The translations under genes and the position numbers were made by a program. 64,000 nucleotides of DNA from Flavobacteriaceae bacterium LSUCC0859 (lineage in GTDB: Bacteria > Bacteroidota > Bacteroidia > Flavobacteriales > Flavobacteriaceae), in contig JAKOGP010000001.1 in the NCBI GenBank assembly GCA_022239325.1, forward strand, positions 394,870 through 458,869, given 5' to 3'. A model generated the notes under the pieces. That model ran no database searches. It had not been told where the DNA came from and saw only the letters and a program-made list of their open reading frames with translations. Of the stretch, positions 33,707-42,981 are shown in pieces (within the stretch, counting starts at the first letter, position 1; every line of letters begins with the position of its first letter).

Positions 33707-35221
33707 ATGTCCAAAAAAACGCTTTTAATGATTCTAGATGGTTGGGGAAAGTCTCCTGACCCTAAAATCTCTGCTATAGAACAAGCCCAAACTCCTTACA
33801 TTGACCAACTCTACAAAGATTATCCCAACGCCAATCTTAGAACAGATGGTATGCATGTTGGCCTACCAGAAGGTCAAATGGGAAACTCTGAGGTAGGACA
33901 TATGAACTTGGGTGCCGGGCGTATTGTTTATCAGGACCTAGCTAAAATTAATTTAGCAGTTAAGAGCAAGGAACTAAAAGACCAGAAGGCCATACAAGAG
34001 GCTTTTGGGTATGCCAAAAACAACAACAAACCCATTCACTTTCTGGGCCTTCTTTCAGATGGTGGGGTTCATAGCCATACCAGTCATTTAAAAGGTTTAA
34101 TTACTGCCGCTGCAGAAGCAGGTGTTTCAAAAAGTTATGTACACGCTTTTACAGATGGTAGAGACGTAGACCCAAAAAGTGGAGCCTCCTACCTTAGAGA
34201 CCTACTTGATTTTTGTAAAGATACCCCTACTGAAGTAGCTACTATCATAGGAAGATATTATGCCATGGATAGAGACAACAGATGGGAACGGGTTAAAAAA
34301 GCATATGACCTTTTGGTACACCAAACAGGAACAGCAACCGATGAGCTGGTAGGAGCCATGGAGAAAAGCTATGCAGAAAACATCACGGATGAGTTTCTTG
34401 AACCGCATATAAATCGAAACGCTGGTGCCAATAGTGCCATTAAAGATGGAGATGTAGTGCTCTTCTTTAACTTTAGAACAGACCGTGGAAGAGAACTGAG
34501 CCAAGCACTGAGTCAGCAAGATTTTCATGAGTATAATATGCACAAATTAGATCTGTATTATGTCACGATGACCAACTATGACAATTCCTTCGAGGGCGTG
34601 CATGTCATTTTTGACAAAGACCATATTAGCGATACGCTGGGAGCCGTGATCGCACAGGCTGGAAAAAAACAAATTCGCATTGCGGAGACAGAAAAATACC
34701 CCCATGTCACCTTCTTTTTTAATGGAGGTAGGGAAACACCCTTTGAAGGGGAGACCAGAATCCTTTGTCCTTCTCCCAAAGTGGCTACATATGATTTACA
34801 ACCAGAAATGAGTGCCTATGAGATTAGAGACGCCATTGTTCCAGAATTAGAGAAAGCCACTGCAGATTTTGTTTGTTTAAATTTTGCCAATCCAGACATG
34901 GTAGGACACACTGGAGACATGCAGGCCGCCATTAAAGCCTGCGAAGTGGTAGACGCTTGTGGTAAAGATGTCATAGAAGCCGCAAAAAGTAGTGGATATG
35001 CTGTATTGGTTATTGCAGATCACGGAAACTGCGACACCATGCTTAACCCAGACGGAACCCCAAATACAGCTCACACCACCAATCCAGTACCTTTTATTTT
35101 GGTAGACCAGGACGTTAAGAAAGTTAAAAATGGAGTGTTGGGAGATATTGCTCCCACCATTTTAGAGCTCATGCATATTGCAAAGCCTGCAGCTATGACT
35201 GGAGAGAGTTTATTGGCCTAA
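33707..35221 (+). CDS. gpmI: 2,3-bisphosphoglycerate-independent phosphoglycerate mutase
   Basis: A dimanganese enzyme interconverting 3- and 2-phosphoglycerate in glycolysis. At 504 residues it has normal length. The alkaline-phosphatase-like metal site includes MILDGWG (8-14) and catalytic Ser61 in MGNSEVGHMNLGAGR. FTDGRDVDP and ADHGNCD carry further metal and substrate residues, with TNPVPFI near the end. A -7 box TATTTTTG (33680-33687) lies 19 bases before the ATG. Confidence 0.97.
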   Translation: MSKKTLLMILDGWGKSPDPKISAIEQAQTPYIDQLYKDYPNANLRTDGMHVGLPEGQMGNSEVGHMNLGAGRIVYQDLAKINLAVKSKELKDQKAIQEAFGYAKNNNKPIHFLGLLSDGGVHSHTSHLKGLITAAAEAGVSKSYVHAFTDGRDVDPKSGASYLRDLLDFCKDTPTEVATIIGRYYAMDRDNRWERVKKAYDLLVHQTGTATDELVGAMEKSYAENITDEFLEPHINRNAGANSAIKDGDVVLFFNFRTDRGRELSQALSQQDFHEYNMHKLDLYYVTMTNYDNSFEGVHVIFDKDHISDTLGAVIAQAGKKQIRIAETEKYPHVTFFFNGGRETPFEGETRILCPSPKVATYDLQPEMSAYEIRDAIVPELEKATADFVCLNFANPDMVGHTGDMQAAIKACEVVDACGKDVIEAAKSSGYAVLVIADHGNCDTMLNPDGTPNTAHTTNPVPFILVDQDVKKVKNGVLGDIAPTILELMHIAKPAAMTGESLLA

Positions 35222-35243
35222 GCATTTAATTTAAATACCTTTG
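35213..35243 (+). promoter_or_regulatory. Bacteroidota-type promoter for map, close to the start codon
   Basis: TTG at 35213-35215 (inside the end of gpmI) and TACCTTTG at 35236-35243 are 20 bases apart. The map ATG is at 35249, only five bases after the box. If transcription starts about seven bases downstream of the box, as in other Bacteroidota promoters, the mRNA would have almost no leader. Confidence 0.6.
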
Positions 35244-35248
35244 TGGCT

Positions 35249-36052
35249 ATGATTAAAATTAAAAATGCAGAAGAAATTGAGCTCATGCGCGAAAGTGCTC
35301 TAATTGTATCCAAAACATTAGGAATGCTTGCTGCAGAAGTAAAACCCGGAGTGAGCACCCTTCAATTAGACAGCTTAGCAGAAACTTTTATAAGGGACCA
35401 TGGAGCCATTCCTGGTTTTTTAGGGCTTTATGATTTTCCCAATACCCTTTGCATGAGTCCCAATGCCCAAGTGGTTCACGGCATTCCCAACGACAAACCT
35501 TTGGAAGAAGGAGATATTATATCTATTGACTGCGGAGCTCTGAAAAACGAATTTTACGGAGACCATGCCTATACTTTTGAGGTGGGTGAGGTAGCTCCAG
35601 AAGTAAAAAAACTACTAGAAGTAACCAAGGCCTCTCTATACAAAGGAATTGCAGCTTTCAAAGCTGGTAACAGAGTAGGAGATGTAGGATATGCCATTCA
35701 GGAATTTACCGAAGCACATGGCTATGGTGTAGTTAGAGAATTGGTAGGTCATGGTTTGGGAAGAAAAATGCATGAGGACCCTGAAATGCCCAACTACGGA
35801 AAACGTGGTAGAGGTAAAAAATTTATAGAAGGTATGGTAGTAGCCATTGAACCTATGACCAATATGGGCACCCATAGAATTAATCAGCTCCAAGATGGTT
35901 GGACCATACTAACTGCAGACGGTAAACCCTCTGCTCACTTTGAACACAATGTGGCGCTTGTGAATGGCAAACCAGAATTGCTGTCTACCTTTGACTACAT
36001 TTATGAAGCCCTGGGCATTACATCTAACGAAGAAGCACCTTTTAGAGCCTAA
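35249..36052 (+). CDS. map: type I methionine aminopeptidase
   Basis: The enzyme removes the initiator methionine from nascent proteins. From ATG 35249 it has 267 residues. The five metal ligands of the family sit in DCGALKNEFYGDHAYTF (two Asp), GHGLGRKMHEDP (His), AIEPM (Glu) and HFEHNV (Glu). A GTG at 35243 could add two residues but overlaps the promoter box, so I prefer the ATG. The methyltransferase gene follows after three bases. Confidence 0.95.
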   Translation: MIKIKNAEEIELMRESALIVSKTLGMLAAEVKPGVSTLQLDSLAETFIRDHGAIPGFLGLYDFPNTLCMSPNAQVVHGIPNDKPLEEGDIISIDCGALKNEFYGDHAYTFEVGEVAPEVKKLLEVTKASLYKGIAAFKAGNRVGDVGYAIQEFTEAHGYGVVRELVGHGLGRKMHEDPEMPNYGKRGRGKKFIEGMVVAIEPMTNMGTHRINQLQDGWTILTADGKPSAHFEHNVALVNGKPELLSTFDYIYEALGITSNEEAPFRA

Positions 36053-36055
36053 ATC

Positions 36056-36826
36056 ATGAAAAAAAGTTTTTTTTCATGGATCTTACATATTTTCCCTAGG
36101 CCTTTTCTAATCAAAGCCAGTTATTGGGCCAGGCCTTTCTTAGCCTTTTGGCTCCGTGGAACCATCCATACAGACCCCATAGATGGAAAATCTTATCGAA
36201 AATTTCTTCCCTACGGATATCACCAGTCTAGAGCGGGGGTTTTAGCCCCTGGTACTCTTTCTTTAGAGAGACACCGTTTACTTTGGCTCTATCTCAAGCG
36301 AGAAACCCATTTTTTTACAAATCCCATAAAACTTTTGCATATGGCTCCTGAACAAGCCTTTTACAAAAGGTTTAATAGGCTTAAAAACATAGACTACACC
36401 ACGGCAGACCTATACTCTCCCCTAGCCATGGTAAAAGCAGACCTCTGCGCCCTCCCCTTCGAAGACAACAGTTTTGACGTCATACTATGCAACCATGTAT
36501 TGGAGCACATACCAGACCATAAAACTGCCATGAAAGAGCTTTACAGGGTCATGAAACCTGGAGGCTGGGGAATTTTTCAAATCCCACAAGACCTAAGTAG
36601 GGCAAAAACTTTTGAAGACCATAGTATAACAGAGCCCAAGGAGCGAGCTGCAATTTTTGGTCAGTATGACCATGTTAGGGTGTACGGTAGAGATTACGGT
36701 ACATTTTTACAAGAAGCAGGCTTCAAATATGAGGCCATTGATTACACTGCAAATTTAGGGGCCGCTGCTATTGAAAAATTTAGGTTAGCCAAAGGAGAGC
36801 TTATTCCTCTTGTAAGAAAAGAGTAG
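36056..36826 (+). CDS. class I SAM-dependent methyltransferase
   Basis: A 256-residue protein whose core carries methyltransferase motifs in a type 11 arrangement: LLHMAPEQAF (weak motif I), DYTTADLYSP, ADLCALPFEDNSFDVILCNHVLEHI and MKPGGWGIFQIPQD. The N-terminus is basic and hydrophobic (about 1-45). The glycine-rich loop of motif I is poor, as in several flavobacterial members of this group. The substrate is unknown. It is probably co-transcribed with map. The convergent outer-membrane gene ends 23 bases away. Confidence 0.85.
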   Translation: MKKSFFSWILHIFPRPFLIKASYWARPFLAFWLRGTIHTDPIDGKSYRKFLPYGYHQSRAGVLAPGTLSLERHRLLWLYLKRETHFFTNPIKLLHMAPEQAFYKRFNRLKNIDYTTADLYSPLAMVKADLCALPFEDNSFDVILCNHVLEHIPDHKTAMKELYRVMKPGGWGIFQIPQDLSRAKTFEDHSITEPKERAAIFGQYDHVRVYGRDYGTFLQEAGFKYEAIDYTANLGAAAIEKFRLAKGELIPLVRKE

Positions 36827-36849
36827 TACTAGTCCGTCAAACATACCAT

Positions 36850-39309
36850 TTAACCTCCGTAATCTTCTGAGTCATAATTTCGCTCTGCCCTTTCTCGTTG
36901 CTTTTTCTGATTTACACGATATACAAAGGAGAGGGTAATTTGACGTTCCCGCCACTGAAATTCATTTTCTGAGGTAAAAAATGGCGTATTGGTAAACTGC
37001 CTCCTTTTCCTAGAATTGAGAAGATCACGAGCATTCAAAGCCAATGTTCCATTGTCATTTAAGATGTCTTTACTAAAGGCTAGATCTATGGAAAAAATAC
37101 CCTTATTTACCGTTTGGGCATTTTCAGTACGGCCGCGATAATTGGCATTGGTTTGCCAGTCTATATTGGCTGGTAAAGTAACCTTGGAACTAAAACGACT
37201 AAACCAGCTTGTGTTTTTTGCACTGTAATCTATCCCATTAAAGGCCCCCTGTGTATTAAACTGAAATAGGTTTACACTGCCGTTTAGACGGAGCCATTTC
37301 TCTGGATTGTACAGCACCCCTAATTCCGCTCCACTTCTCTCATTGGTAGAGAGATTTATCGGAATAGATCTAATAATAGCTATCCCATCTATGGTCTGTT
37401 GTCCTGTAGCTTCTTGTACCCGTTCAAAAGATCCTGTTTCCTTTTGGTAGTAGAAGGAGGAGGTTAGGGTGAGCTTGTCCCATCTTTTTAAATAACCAAT
37501 ATCATACGCATTGGCAAAAGCTGGGTCTAAACTGGGGTTCCCTTGAAATACATTAGTTCTACTAGCCCTGGAGGGAAAGGGATTTATGAAGTAGCCCCTA
37601 GGCCTATTAATCCTTCTGTTATACCCCAGCGTAATGTTTTCATTCTCTCCAAGCTCGTAAATTAAATTTAAGGTAGGAAATAAGCCTAAGTAGCTCTTAT
37701 CAAAATTAAGATCTATCCCCTGCCCTAAGACTTCTTGAAGGCTGGCCACATCTACCCCTTCTACCTGGCCTTTTAGCCTTGTATTTTCTAATCTCAGTCC
37801 TATTAAAAATGAAAACTTATCGAACTTATTGCCATACTGTGTATAAAAGGCATTTACATATTGGTCAAATAAAAATTCATTGGTGAGGCCTAAATTTTGC
37901 TCAAATGCTAAGGTTTCTAAATTAAGCTCGTCTAACCTGAAGGAGGTCTCACTAAGTTCCCAATTCCCTCTATATCCAGCTTCAAACTGTGCTTCTCCCA
38001 TAGGAAGCACATAATCTACTTGCAATAAATACTCGTCTTGAATTTCCGTTTCATCTATGATTTCTTCCGCAATAAGATTGTTGTTGGGAAAACTGTTGTT
38101 TTCAATGATATTAGTGGGCTGCGCTTCATCTTTAAAAGAATATTGCAAATCTGCAGTAAGCTTGTGTCCCTCATCATTGAAATTATTGTTGTAATTCAAT
38201 GAAAATTGATAGTTAATCTCCTCTTCTCCCTCGTCTTCTTCTCGGATGGTTTTACTGTCCAAGACTTGGCTAATAAATCTCTCCGTATCGCTTATAGTCA
38301 CGTCATCTCCCACATTCGATCTTGCAAAAACACTCCCCACAATAGAGGAAGATTCAGTTAAAAAATACTCCATCCCCAAGTTTAGATTAAATCCGGAGTT
38401 GGATCTTTGAATATCTCTATCTTCTATAATTCGGTCGTAGTCACCACTGCTAAATCTGTTGTCAAAAAAACCATTCCCTGGAGGGTTGCTATAACGGTAC
38501 CCCAAAGTACTAAATAGATTGTATGCCTTCTTTCTCAGATTGACGTTCGCACTAAGCCCTGCTAGGCTAGGAGCCCCAACACTAGCGTTAAATACGCCGT
38601 TAAAACCTCTTGTTTTTTCCTTCTTGAGAACAATATTTAAAATCCCTGCTGTTCCCTCTGCGTCATAGCGTGCAGACGGACTAGTAATGACCTCTACCTT
38701 TTCAATAGCGTCTGCAGGTAACTGCCTCAGGGCGTCTGCCCCACCAAATCCAGCCAATGCAGAAGGACGTCCATTAATTAAAATTCTAACGTTGCCATTG
38801 CCACGTAGAGCTATGGCTCCGTCTACGTCTACGGTAACTGAGGGAATATTTCCTAAGGCGTCACTCACCGTGGCCCCGCTGTTGGTTAGGTCTTTTCCAA
38901 CATTGTATACCTTTTTGTCTAAGCGCACTTCTACCGTAGTTTTTTCTGCTACCAATTCAATCTCATCTAACTGATCTGCGGAAATCTCCAAAGCAATGGT
39001 CCCAAGATCTACGGAGGTATTAAAAACAGTTTGAGGAATGAGAAACTCTTTAAATCCAATATACTCTATGGAGGCCCTATATGACCCCTTAGGTACGGAA
39101 ACCTCAAAAACACCATTCATATCTGTAATACCACCTGTAATCTGTGTGGGCTCAGAGATACTTTTTAAAACTAGGGTGGCGTATTCAAGAGGTTCTCCAC
39201 TGTCTTTTTCAATCACTTTACCGCGAAGCGTCACATCTACAGACTGCGAAAGGGCAATAAAAGGAAATAAAATTAAATTCAGTAAGAGCAGCTTGGAAAT
39301 TTTGAACAT
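36850..39309 (-). CDS. TonB-dependent-receptor-like outer membrane beta-barrel protein
   Basis: An 819-residue outer membrane protein. A signal peptide (1-21) leads into a carboxypeptidase-regulatory-like domain (TLRGKVIEKDSGEPLEYATL at about 27-46), a plug domain (SVTVDVDGAIALRGNGNVRI; the segment ADAIEKVEVITSPSARYDAEG follows) and a long outer membrane beta-barrel of the OMP_b-brl_3 type, ending ITLSFVYRVNQKKQRER. It is not a SusC. No SusD or substrate-binding gene is adjacent, so the cargo is unknown. Two possible -7 boxes lie upstream (minus strand, 39331-39338 and 39341-39348). Confidence 0.88.
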   Translation of the reverse strand: MFKISKLLLLNLILFPFIALSQSVDVTLRGKVIEKDSGEPLEYATLVLKSISEPTQITGGITDMNGVFEVSVPKGSYRASIEYIGFKEFLIPQTVFNTSVDLGTIALEISADQLDEIELVAEKTTVEVRLDKKVYNVGKDLTNSGATVSDALGNIPSVTVDVDGAIALRGNGNVRILINGRPSALAGFGGADALRQLPADAIEKVEVITSPSARYDAEGTAGILNIVLKKEKTRGFNGVFNASVGAPSLAGLSANVNLRKKAYNLFSTLGYRYSNPPGNGFFDNRFSSGDYDRIIEDRDIQRSNSGFNLNLGMEYFLTESSSIVGSVFARSNVGDDVTISDTERFISQVLDSKTIREEDEGEEEINYQFSLNYNNNFNDEGHKLTADLQYSFKDEAQPTNIIENNSFPNNNLIAEEIIDETEIQDEYLLQVDYVLPMGEAQFEAGYRGNWELSETSFRLDELNLETLAFEQNLGLTNEFLFDQYVNAFYTQYGNKFDKFSFLIGLRLENTRLKGQVEGVDVASLQEVLGQGIDLNFDKSYLGLFPTLNLIYELGENENITLGYNRRINRPRGYFINPFPSRASRTNVFQGNPSLDPAFANAYDIGYLKRWDKLTLTSSFYYQKETGSFERVQEATGQQTIDGIAIIRSIPINLSTNERSGAELGVLYNPEKWLRLNGSVNLFQFNTQGAFNGIDYSAKNTSWFSRFSSKVTLPANIDWQTNANYRGRTENAQTVNKGIFSIDLAFSKDILNDNGTLALNARDLLNSRKRRQFTNTPFFTSENEFQWRERQITLSFVYRVNQKKQRERAERNYDSEDYGG

Positions 39310-39396
39310 TTTTGTTTATTTATTTGGTGTCAAAATTAAACAAAACTAATTCCTTAGCCCGCTTATTTAGATAATTTTAAGACTTTTTAAAGCATT

Positions 39397-39429
39397 AAAA
39401 AAAAGACCAAAGAAATTATGGCGCTTTGG
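39397..39429 (-). terminator. terminator at the end of apbE
   Basis: On the minus strand CCAAAG (39424-39429 complement) pairs with CTTTGG (39407-39412 complement) across an 11-base loop, followed by a run of eight T residues (39397-39404). The stem-loop includes the apbE stop codon and separates apbE from the outer membrane protein gene. Confidence 0.75.
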
Positions 39430-40441
39430 ATCTAAAAACCGCTTTTTCAAATCCAGGACTCATATACTGCTTTAACTCTCCGGTACCAGGTGCTGTGTAT
39501 ACCAAAAAAACCTCAATATCCTCTATGCTTTGCACCAGACTTATCGCTTTTTCATAGCCCATGGCCATGAAAGCAGTGGCGTAGCCATCTGCTAAAGCAC
39601 AGTTTGGTGCTAGTACACTAGCTGCTAAAGTAGAGGAGTTTTGGGTATAGCCAGTGAGGGGATTTACGGTGTGCACATACTTTTCGCCGCTTAGGGAATC
39701 TATCCTAAATTTCCTGTAATTTCCAGAAGAGGCCAAGGCCTGGTCCTTGAGTTGTACCAAAACAATTGGAGCTGTCCTGTCTTCATTTTCAGGATGGTCA
39801 ATACCTACCAACCATTTTTTATTTCGAATGGTATTTTCTCCCTTAGCTATTAATTCCCCTCCTAATTCAATTAAATAATTTGTACTTCCCAAACGATCTA
39901 ACAAAACGCCTAAGCGGTCTATGGTATAGCCCTTGGCAATGGCATTAAAATCAAAATAGATTTCTGGATGGGCTTTTTCTATCCGATTGCCACGCAGAGA
40001 AACCTGATCAAAACCAACATAAGTCATTAAACTATCTACACGAGAAGGCGTCATCTCTACATCCGTTTCTTGCGGGCCAAATCCCCAGGCGTTTACCAAA
40101 GGACCCACAGTAGGGTCAAAATACCCGTCAGACCTTTTATAGATTTCATTAGATAACTCAAATACCTCCTGAAACATGGGTTCTACTTCTATTTCTAAGT
40201 CTCCTCTATTTATTTTTGAAATATCAGATTCAGGCCAATAGGTAGACATAGACTGATTTACCGCAAAGAGCAAAGAGTCTACGGCCAGCTGGTCTAAAAC
40301 CTCTGAGGAAGCTATATAGGTTATTCCATAAGTAGTACCCAAGGCAGTCCCTTGTAACTGGTACTTTTGGAGTGTATTGTTTGTATCACAACTTGTGAAC
40401 AGAACTACCAAGAGCAATAGCAATACAGTGAATTTATTCAT
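39416..40441 (-). CDS. apbE: FAD:protein FMN transferase (NqrB/NqrC flavinylation), lipoprotein
   Basis: The enzyme attaches FMN by a phosphoester bond to Thr residues of NqrB and NqrC, using FAD and Mg2+ on the periplasmic side. The ATG at 40441 begins a lipoprotein signal with lipobox LFTSC (Cys18); an earlier start at 40477 would bury the signal. The protein has 341 residues. Family segments seen are FNAIAKGYTIDRL, YLIELGGELIAKG, ALASSGNYRKF and HTVNPLTGY. It lies downstream of the nqr genes, which supports the role. It overlaps the preceding small gene by eight bases. Confidence 0.94.
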   Translation of the reverse strand: MNKFTVLLLLLVVLFTSCDTNNTLQKYQLQGTALGTTYGITYIASSEVLDQLAVDSLLFAVNQSMSTYWPESDISKINRGDLEIEVEPMFQEVFELSNEIYKRSDGYFDPTVGPLVNAWGFGPQETDVEMTPSRVDSLMTYVGFDQVSLRGNRIEKAHPEIYFDFNAIAKGYTIDRLGVLLDRLGSTNYLIELGGELIAKGENTIRNKKWLVGIDHPENEDRTAPIVLVQLKDQALASSGNYRKFRIDSLSGEKYVHTVNPLTGYTQNSSTLAASVLAPNCALADGYATAFMAMGYEKAISLVQSIEDIEVFLVYTAPGTGELKQYMSPGFEKAVFRSKAP

Positions 40442-40811
40442 TGGAGCTTGTTTTTTGAACAGGTATAAGACCTGCATAAGTTACTGTGTAAGGCGTATCC
40501 AAATAAAGGGGCAAACTAGGGTCCTCTACATTGTGGAGGCCCACGCCAGCATAGTAGGTATGTGCCTCAAATTTATCTGCGTGTGCCTTCATTTTCTGAG
40601 CTGTTTCCTCATCCATTTCATGAGGGTTGTTAGGATATAATACGGCACGCACCAATATAAAATGCAGGTCTTTGTCTTTGAGACACACAAATTGTGGATG
40701 CTTTTTGAGAGTGCTATTTACAGCCATAAACTCATATCCAGCTTCCTGTAATTCTTTGCCCACAATATTCATGGCCAGGTTGTGCAATTCTTGTTCTGTG
40801 AGTTCCTGCAT
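40434..40811 (-). CDS. conserved nqr-linked small protein, function unknown
   Basis: A 125-residue soluble protein with a helical N-terminus and a beta-rich body (FVCLKDKDLHFILVRAVLYPN, YYAGVGLHN) ending in the segment YAGLIPV. It has no signal peptide and no cysteine except one. Similar flavobacterial proteins are sometimes labelled 'Nqr subunit F', but it has no [2Fe-2S] or FAD motif, so that label is wrong. It sits between nqrF and apbE, after a terminator-like hairpin, and overlaps apbE by eight bases. A role in Nqr assembly or flavinylation is a guess from context. Confidence 0.75.
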   Translation of the reverse strand: MQELTEQELHNLAMNIVGKELQEAGYEFMAVNSTLKKHPQFVCLKDKDLHFILVRAVLYPNNPHEMDEETAQKMKAHADKFEAHTYYAGVGLHNVEDPSLPLYLDTPYTVTYAGLIPVQKTSSNE

Positions 40812-40832
40812 AGTGCTTATGAGTTATATGAT

Positions 40833-40858
40833 ACAAAAAAGCCCGCTAGTGCGGGCTT
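40833..40858 (-). terminator. terminator after nqrF
   Basis: An 8-bp GC-rich stem AAGCCCGC / GCGGGCTT (40839-40846 and 40851-40858) with loop TAGT is followed on the minus strand by TTTTTT. It lies between nqrF and the small gene, so it either ends or attenuates the nqr transcript before apbE. Confidence 0.85.
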
Positions 40859-40865
40859 TAAAAGT

Positions 40866-42173
40866 TTATCCTCCGAAATCGTCAAAGCGAATGTGCTCAT
40901 CTGGGATTCCAAAATCTTCACCCATTTTCTGAACCGCCTGGTTCATGAGTGGTGGGCCACAGAAATACAATTCAATGTCTTCTGGCGACTCGTGTTTACT
41001 TAGGTACTGGTCTATAACACAATTGTGAATAAAGCCCACAAATCCGTCTCCAGGCGCATCTAAATCTTCTTTCACCTTCCAATTATCTTCTTCCATAGGC
41101 TCTGAAAGGGCCATGTAGAATTTAAAATTTGGAAATTCAGCCTCTAATTTTTTAAAGTGATCTATATAGAACAACTCCCTCTTAGAACGACCTCCATACC
41201 AGTAGGTAACTTTTCTGTTTGTCTTTAAGGTTTTAAATAGGTGGTATAAGTGAGAGCGCATTGGGGCCATTCCAGCACCACCACCCACATATAGCATCTC
41301 AGATTCAGACTCATTAATGAAGAACTCTCCATAAGGTCCTGAAATTACAACGTCATCTCCTGGCTTTAAACCAAAAATATAAGAGGAAGCCACCCCTGGG
41401 TTTACGTCCATCCATCCGTTCTTAGCTCTGTCCCAAGGTGGGGTAGCAATACGAACGTTAAGCATAATTTCTCTACCCTCTGCTGGGAAAGAAGCCATAG
41501 AATAGGCTCTTTCTACCAACTCTGGATTTTTCATAACCAGAGGCCATAGATTAAACTTATCCCACTCTGCCTGAAACTTATCTGGTGTTTCATGCTCCTC
41601 AGGGTGGGCAGTGATGTCTATGTCTGCATATTTTACCTCGCAAGCAGGTATTTCTATTTGAATATACCCCCCTGCTTTGTAATTCATATCCTCAGGAATT
41701 TCTACCACAAATTCTTTAATAAAAGAAGCCACATTGTAGTTCCTTACCACCTTGGCTGGCCACTTTTTAATTCCAAAAACCTCTTCAGGAATGGTAATGT
41801 TCATGTCCTGCTTTACCTTCACCTGGCAAGCCAATCGGGCTCCGGAAGCCAATTCTTTTCTTGAAAAGTGCGGGGTCTCTGTAGGTAGGGCTTCTCCCCC
41901 TCCTTCTAACACATGACACTCACATTGAATACAGGTTCCCCCGCCTCCACAGGCAGAGGGCAAAAATACTTTTTGATTCCCCAAGGTAGACAACAAAGTG
42001 CCTCCAGAAGCTACCTGAATTTCTTTCTCTCCATTAATAGTGATGGTCACAGGACCAGAAGGAGATAATTTTTCTTTGGTAAATAATAATATACCCACCA
42101 ATAAAAGCAGCAATACTAAGAATGCCACCACAGTGATTACAATAGTTCCTACGGCAGTTGTGGCTAAAATCAT
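40866..42173 (-). CDS. nqrF: Na+-translocating NADH:quinone reductase subunit F
   Basis: The electron-entry subunit, which oxidises NADH with FAD and passes electrons to a [2Fe-2S] cluster. Of 435 residues, one membrane helix is at about 10-31. The ferredoxin domain carries Cys75, Cys81, Cys84 and Cys116. The FAD/NADH reductase part has RAYSMASFPAEG, GPYGEF, MLYVGGGAGMAPMRSH and ELYFCGPPLMNQAV. Length is slightly above the roughly 407 of Vibrio. It is the last of six contiguous nqr genes. Confidence 0.97.
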   Translation of the reverse strand: MILATTAVGTIVITVVAFLVLLLLLVGILLFTKEKLSPSGPVTITINGEKEIQVASGGTLLSTLGNQKVFLPSACGGGGTCIQCECHVLEGGGEALPTETPHFSRKELASGARLACQVKVKQDMNITIPEEVFGIKKWPAKVVRNYNVASFIKEFVVEIPEDMNYKAGGYIQIEIPACEVKYADIDITAHPEEHETPDKFQAEWDKFNLWPLVMKNPELVERAYSMASFPAEGREIMLNVRIATPPWDRAKNGWMDVNPGVASSYIFGLKPGDDVVISGPYGEFFINESESEMLYVGGGAGMAPMRSHLYHLFKTLKTNRKVTYWYGGRSKRELFYIDHFKKLEAEFPNFKFYMALSEPMEEDNWKVKEDLDAPGDGFVGFIHNCVIDQYLSKHESPEDIELYFCGPPLMNQAVQKMGEDFGIPDEHIRFDDFGG

Positions 42174-42174
42174 A

Positions 42175-42963
42175 TTATTCGTTTACAGTGTTAGTATCCT
42201 GAGCCACTTTCTCTGTGGCTGCTAATTGAGTTTCAGTAAGCTTATCCTGCTGAGTTGCATCGGCCGTAAGGCCTTCTTGCATATTTTCTTTAGGTGCTTC
42301 AGTAGCTGCAACAGCTACTTCTGTTTGTTTTGGAGCCTCGTCTCCTCCAGTAAGCATTCCTCCAAAACTCATAAAGCCAATGGCCATGAGTCCGGTAATA
42401 ATAAAGGTAATTCCCAAACCTCTTAGAGGTGCAGGCACATTAGAATATCTAATTTTTTCTCTAATCGCGGCAATGGCTAAGATGGCTAAAAACCATCCAA
42501 TTCCAGAAGATAGACCGTAATTAAAAGCCAGTCCTAGAGTTTGTATATCTCTAGATTGCATGAATAAAGAACCACCTAAAATAGCACAGTTTACAGCAAT
42601 AAGTGGTAAAAAAATACCTAATGAGTTGTACAAAGAGGGACTAAACTTCTCCACTACAATCTCTACCAGCTGTACCATGGTAGCAATAGTAGCAATAAAT
42701 AAAATAAAGGATAAAAAGCTCAGGTTGTAGTCTGCGTATTCAGGTCCCAACCAGGCCAAGGCGCCATCTCTAAGCAAGTATTGGTCCAATAGCCAGTTCA
42801 TAGGTACAGTAACTGCCAATACAAATATAACTGCTGCTCCAAGCCCTACAGCGGTAGACACTTTTTTGGAAACAGCCAAATAGGAGCACATACCTAAAAA
42901 GGTAGCGAATACCATATTATCTATAAAAATAGACTTAAAAAATAATTCAATGTGTTCTAACAT
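42175..42963 (-). CDS. nqrE: Na+-translocating NADH:quinone reductase subunit E, with C-terminal extension
   Basis: An integral membrane subunit with six helices. The two cysteines that help bind the intramembrane iron-sulfur centre are in GMCSYLAVS (near 21) and AVNCAILGG (near 120). The core ends near residue 200 (SFGGML), the family's usual length, but the protein runs to 262. The extra 60 residues are hydrophilic, rich in Thr, Ala, Glu and Gln, without Cys or hydrophobic segments. The stop lies just before nqrF. The extension has no counterpart in Vibrio NqrE; its role is unknown. Confidence 0.95.
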   Translation of the reverse strand: MLEHIELFFKSIFIDNMVFATFLGMCSYLAVSKKVSTAVGLGAAVIFVLAVTVPMNWLLDQYLLRDGALAWLGPEYADYNLSFLSFILFIATIATMVQLVEIVVEKFSPSLYNSLGIFLPLIAVNCAILGGSLFMQSRDIQTLGLAFNYGLSSGIGWFLAILAIAAIREKIRYSNVPAPLRGLGITFIITGLMAIGFMSFGGMLTGGDEAPKQTEVAVAATEAPKENMQEGLTADATQQDKLTETQLAATEKVAQDTNTVNE

Positions 42964-42981
42964 AATAGCGAAATAATACGG

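Noticed and set aside
40434-40811. Label 'Nqr subunit F' for the 125-residue protein
   Set aside because: It has no ferredoxin cysteines, FAD or NADH motif; the true nqrF is at 40866-42173.
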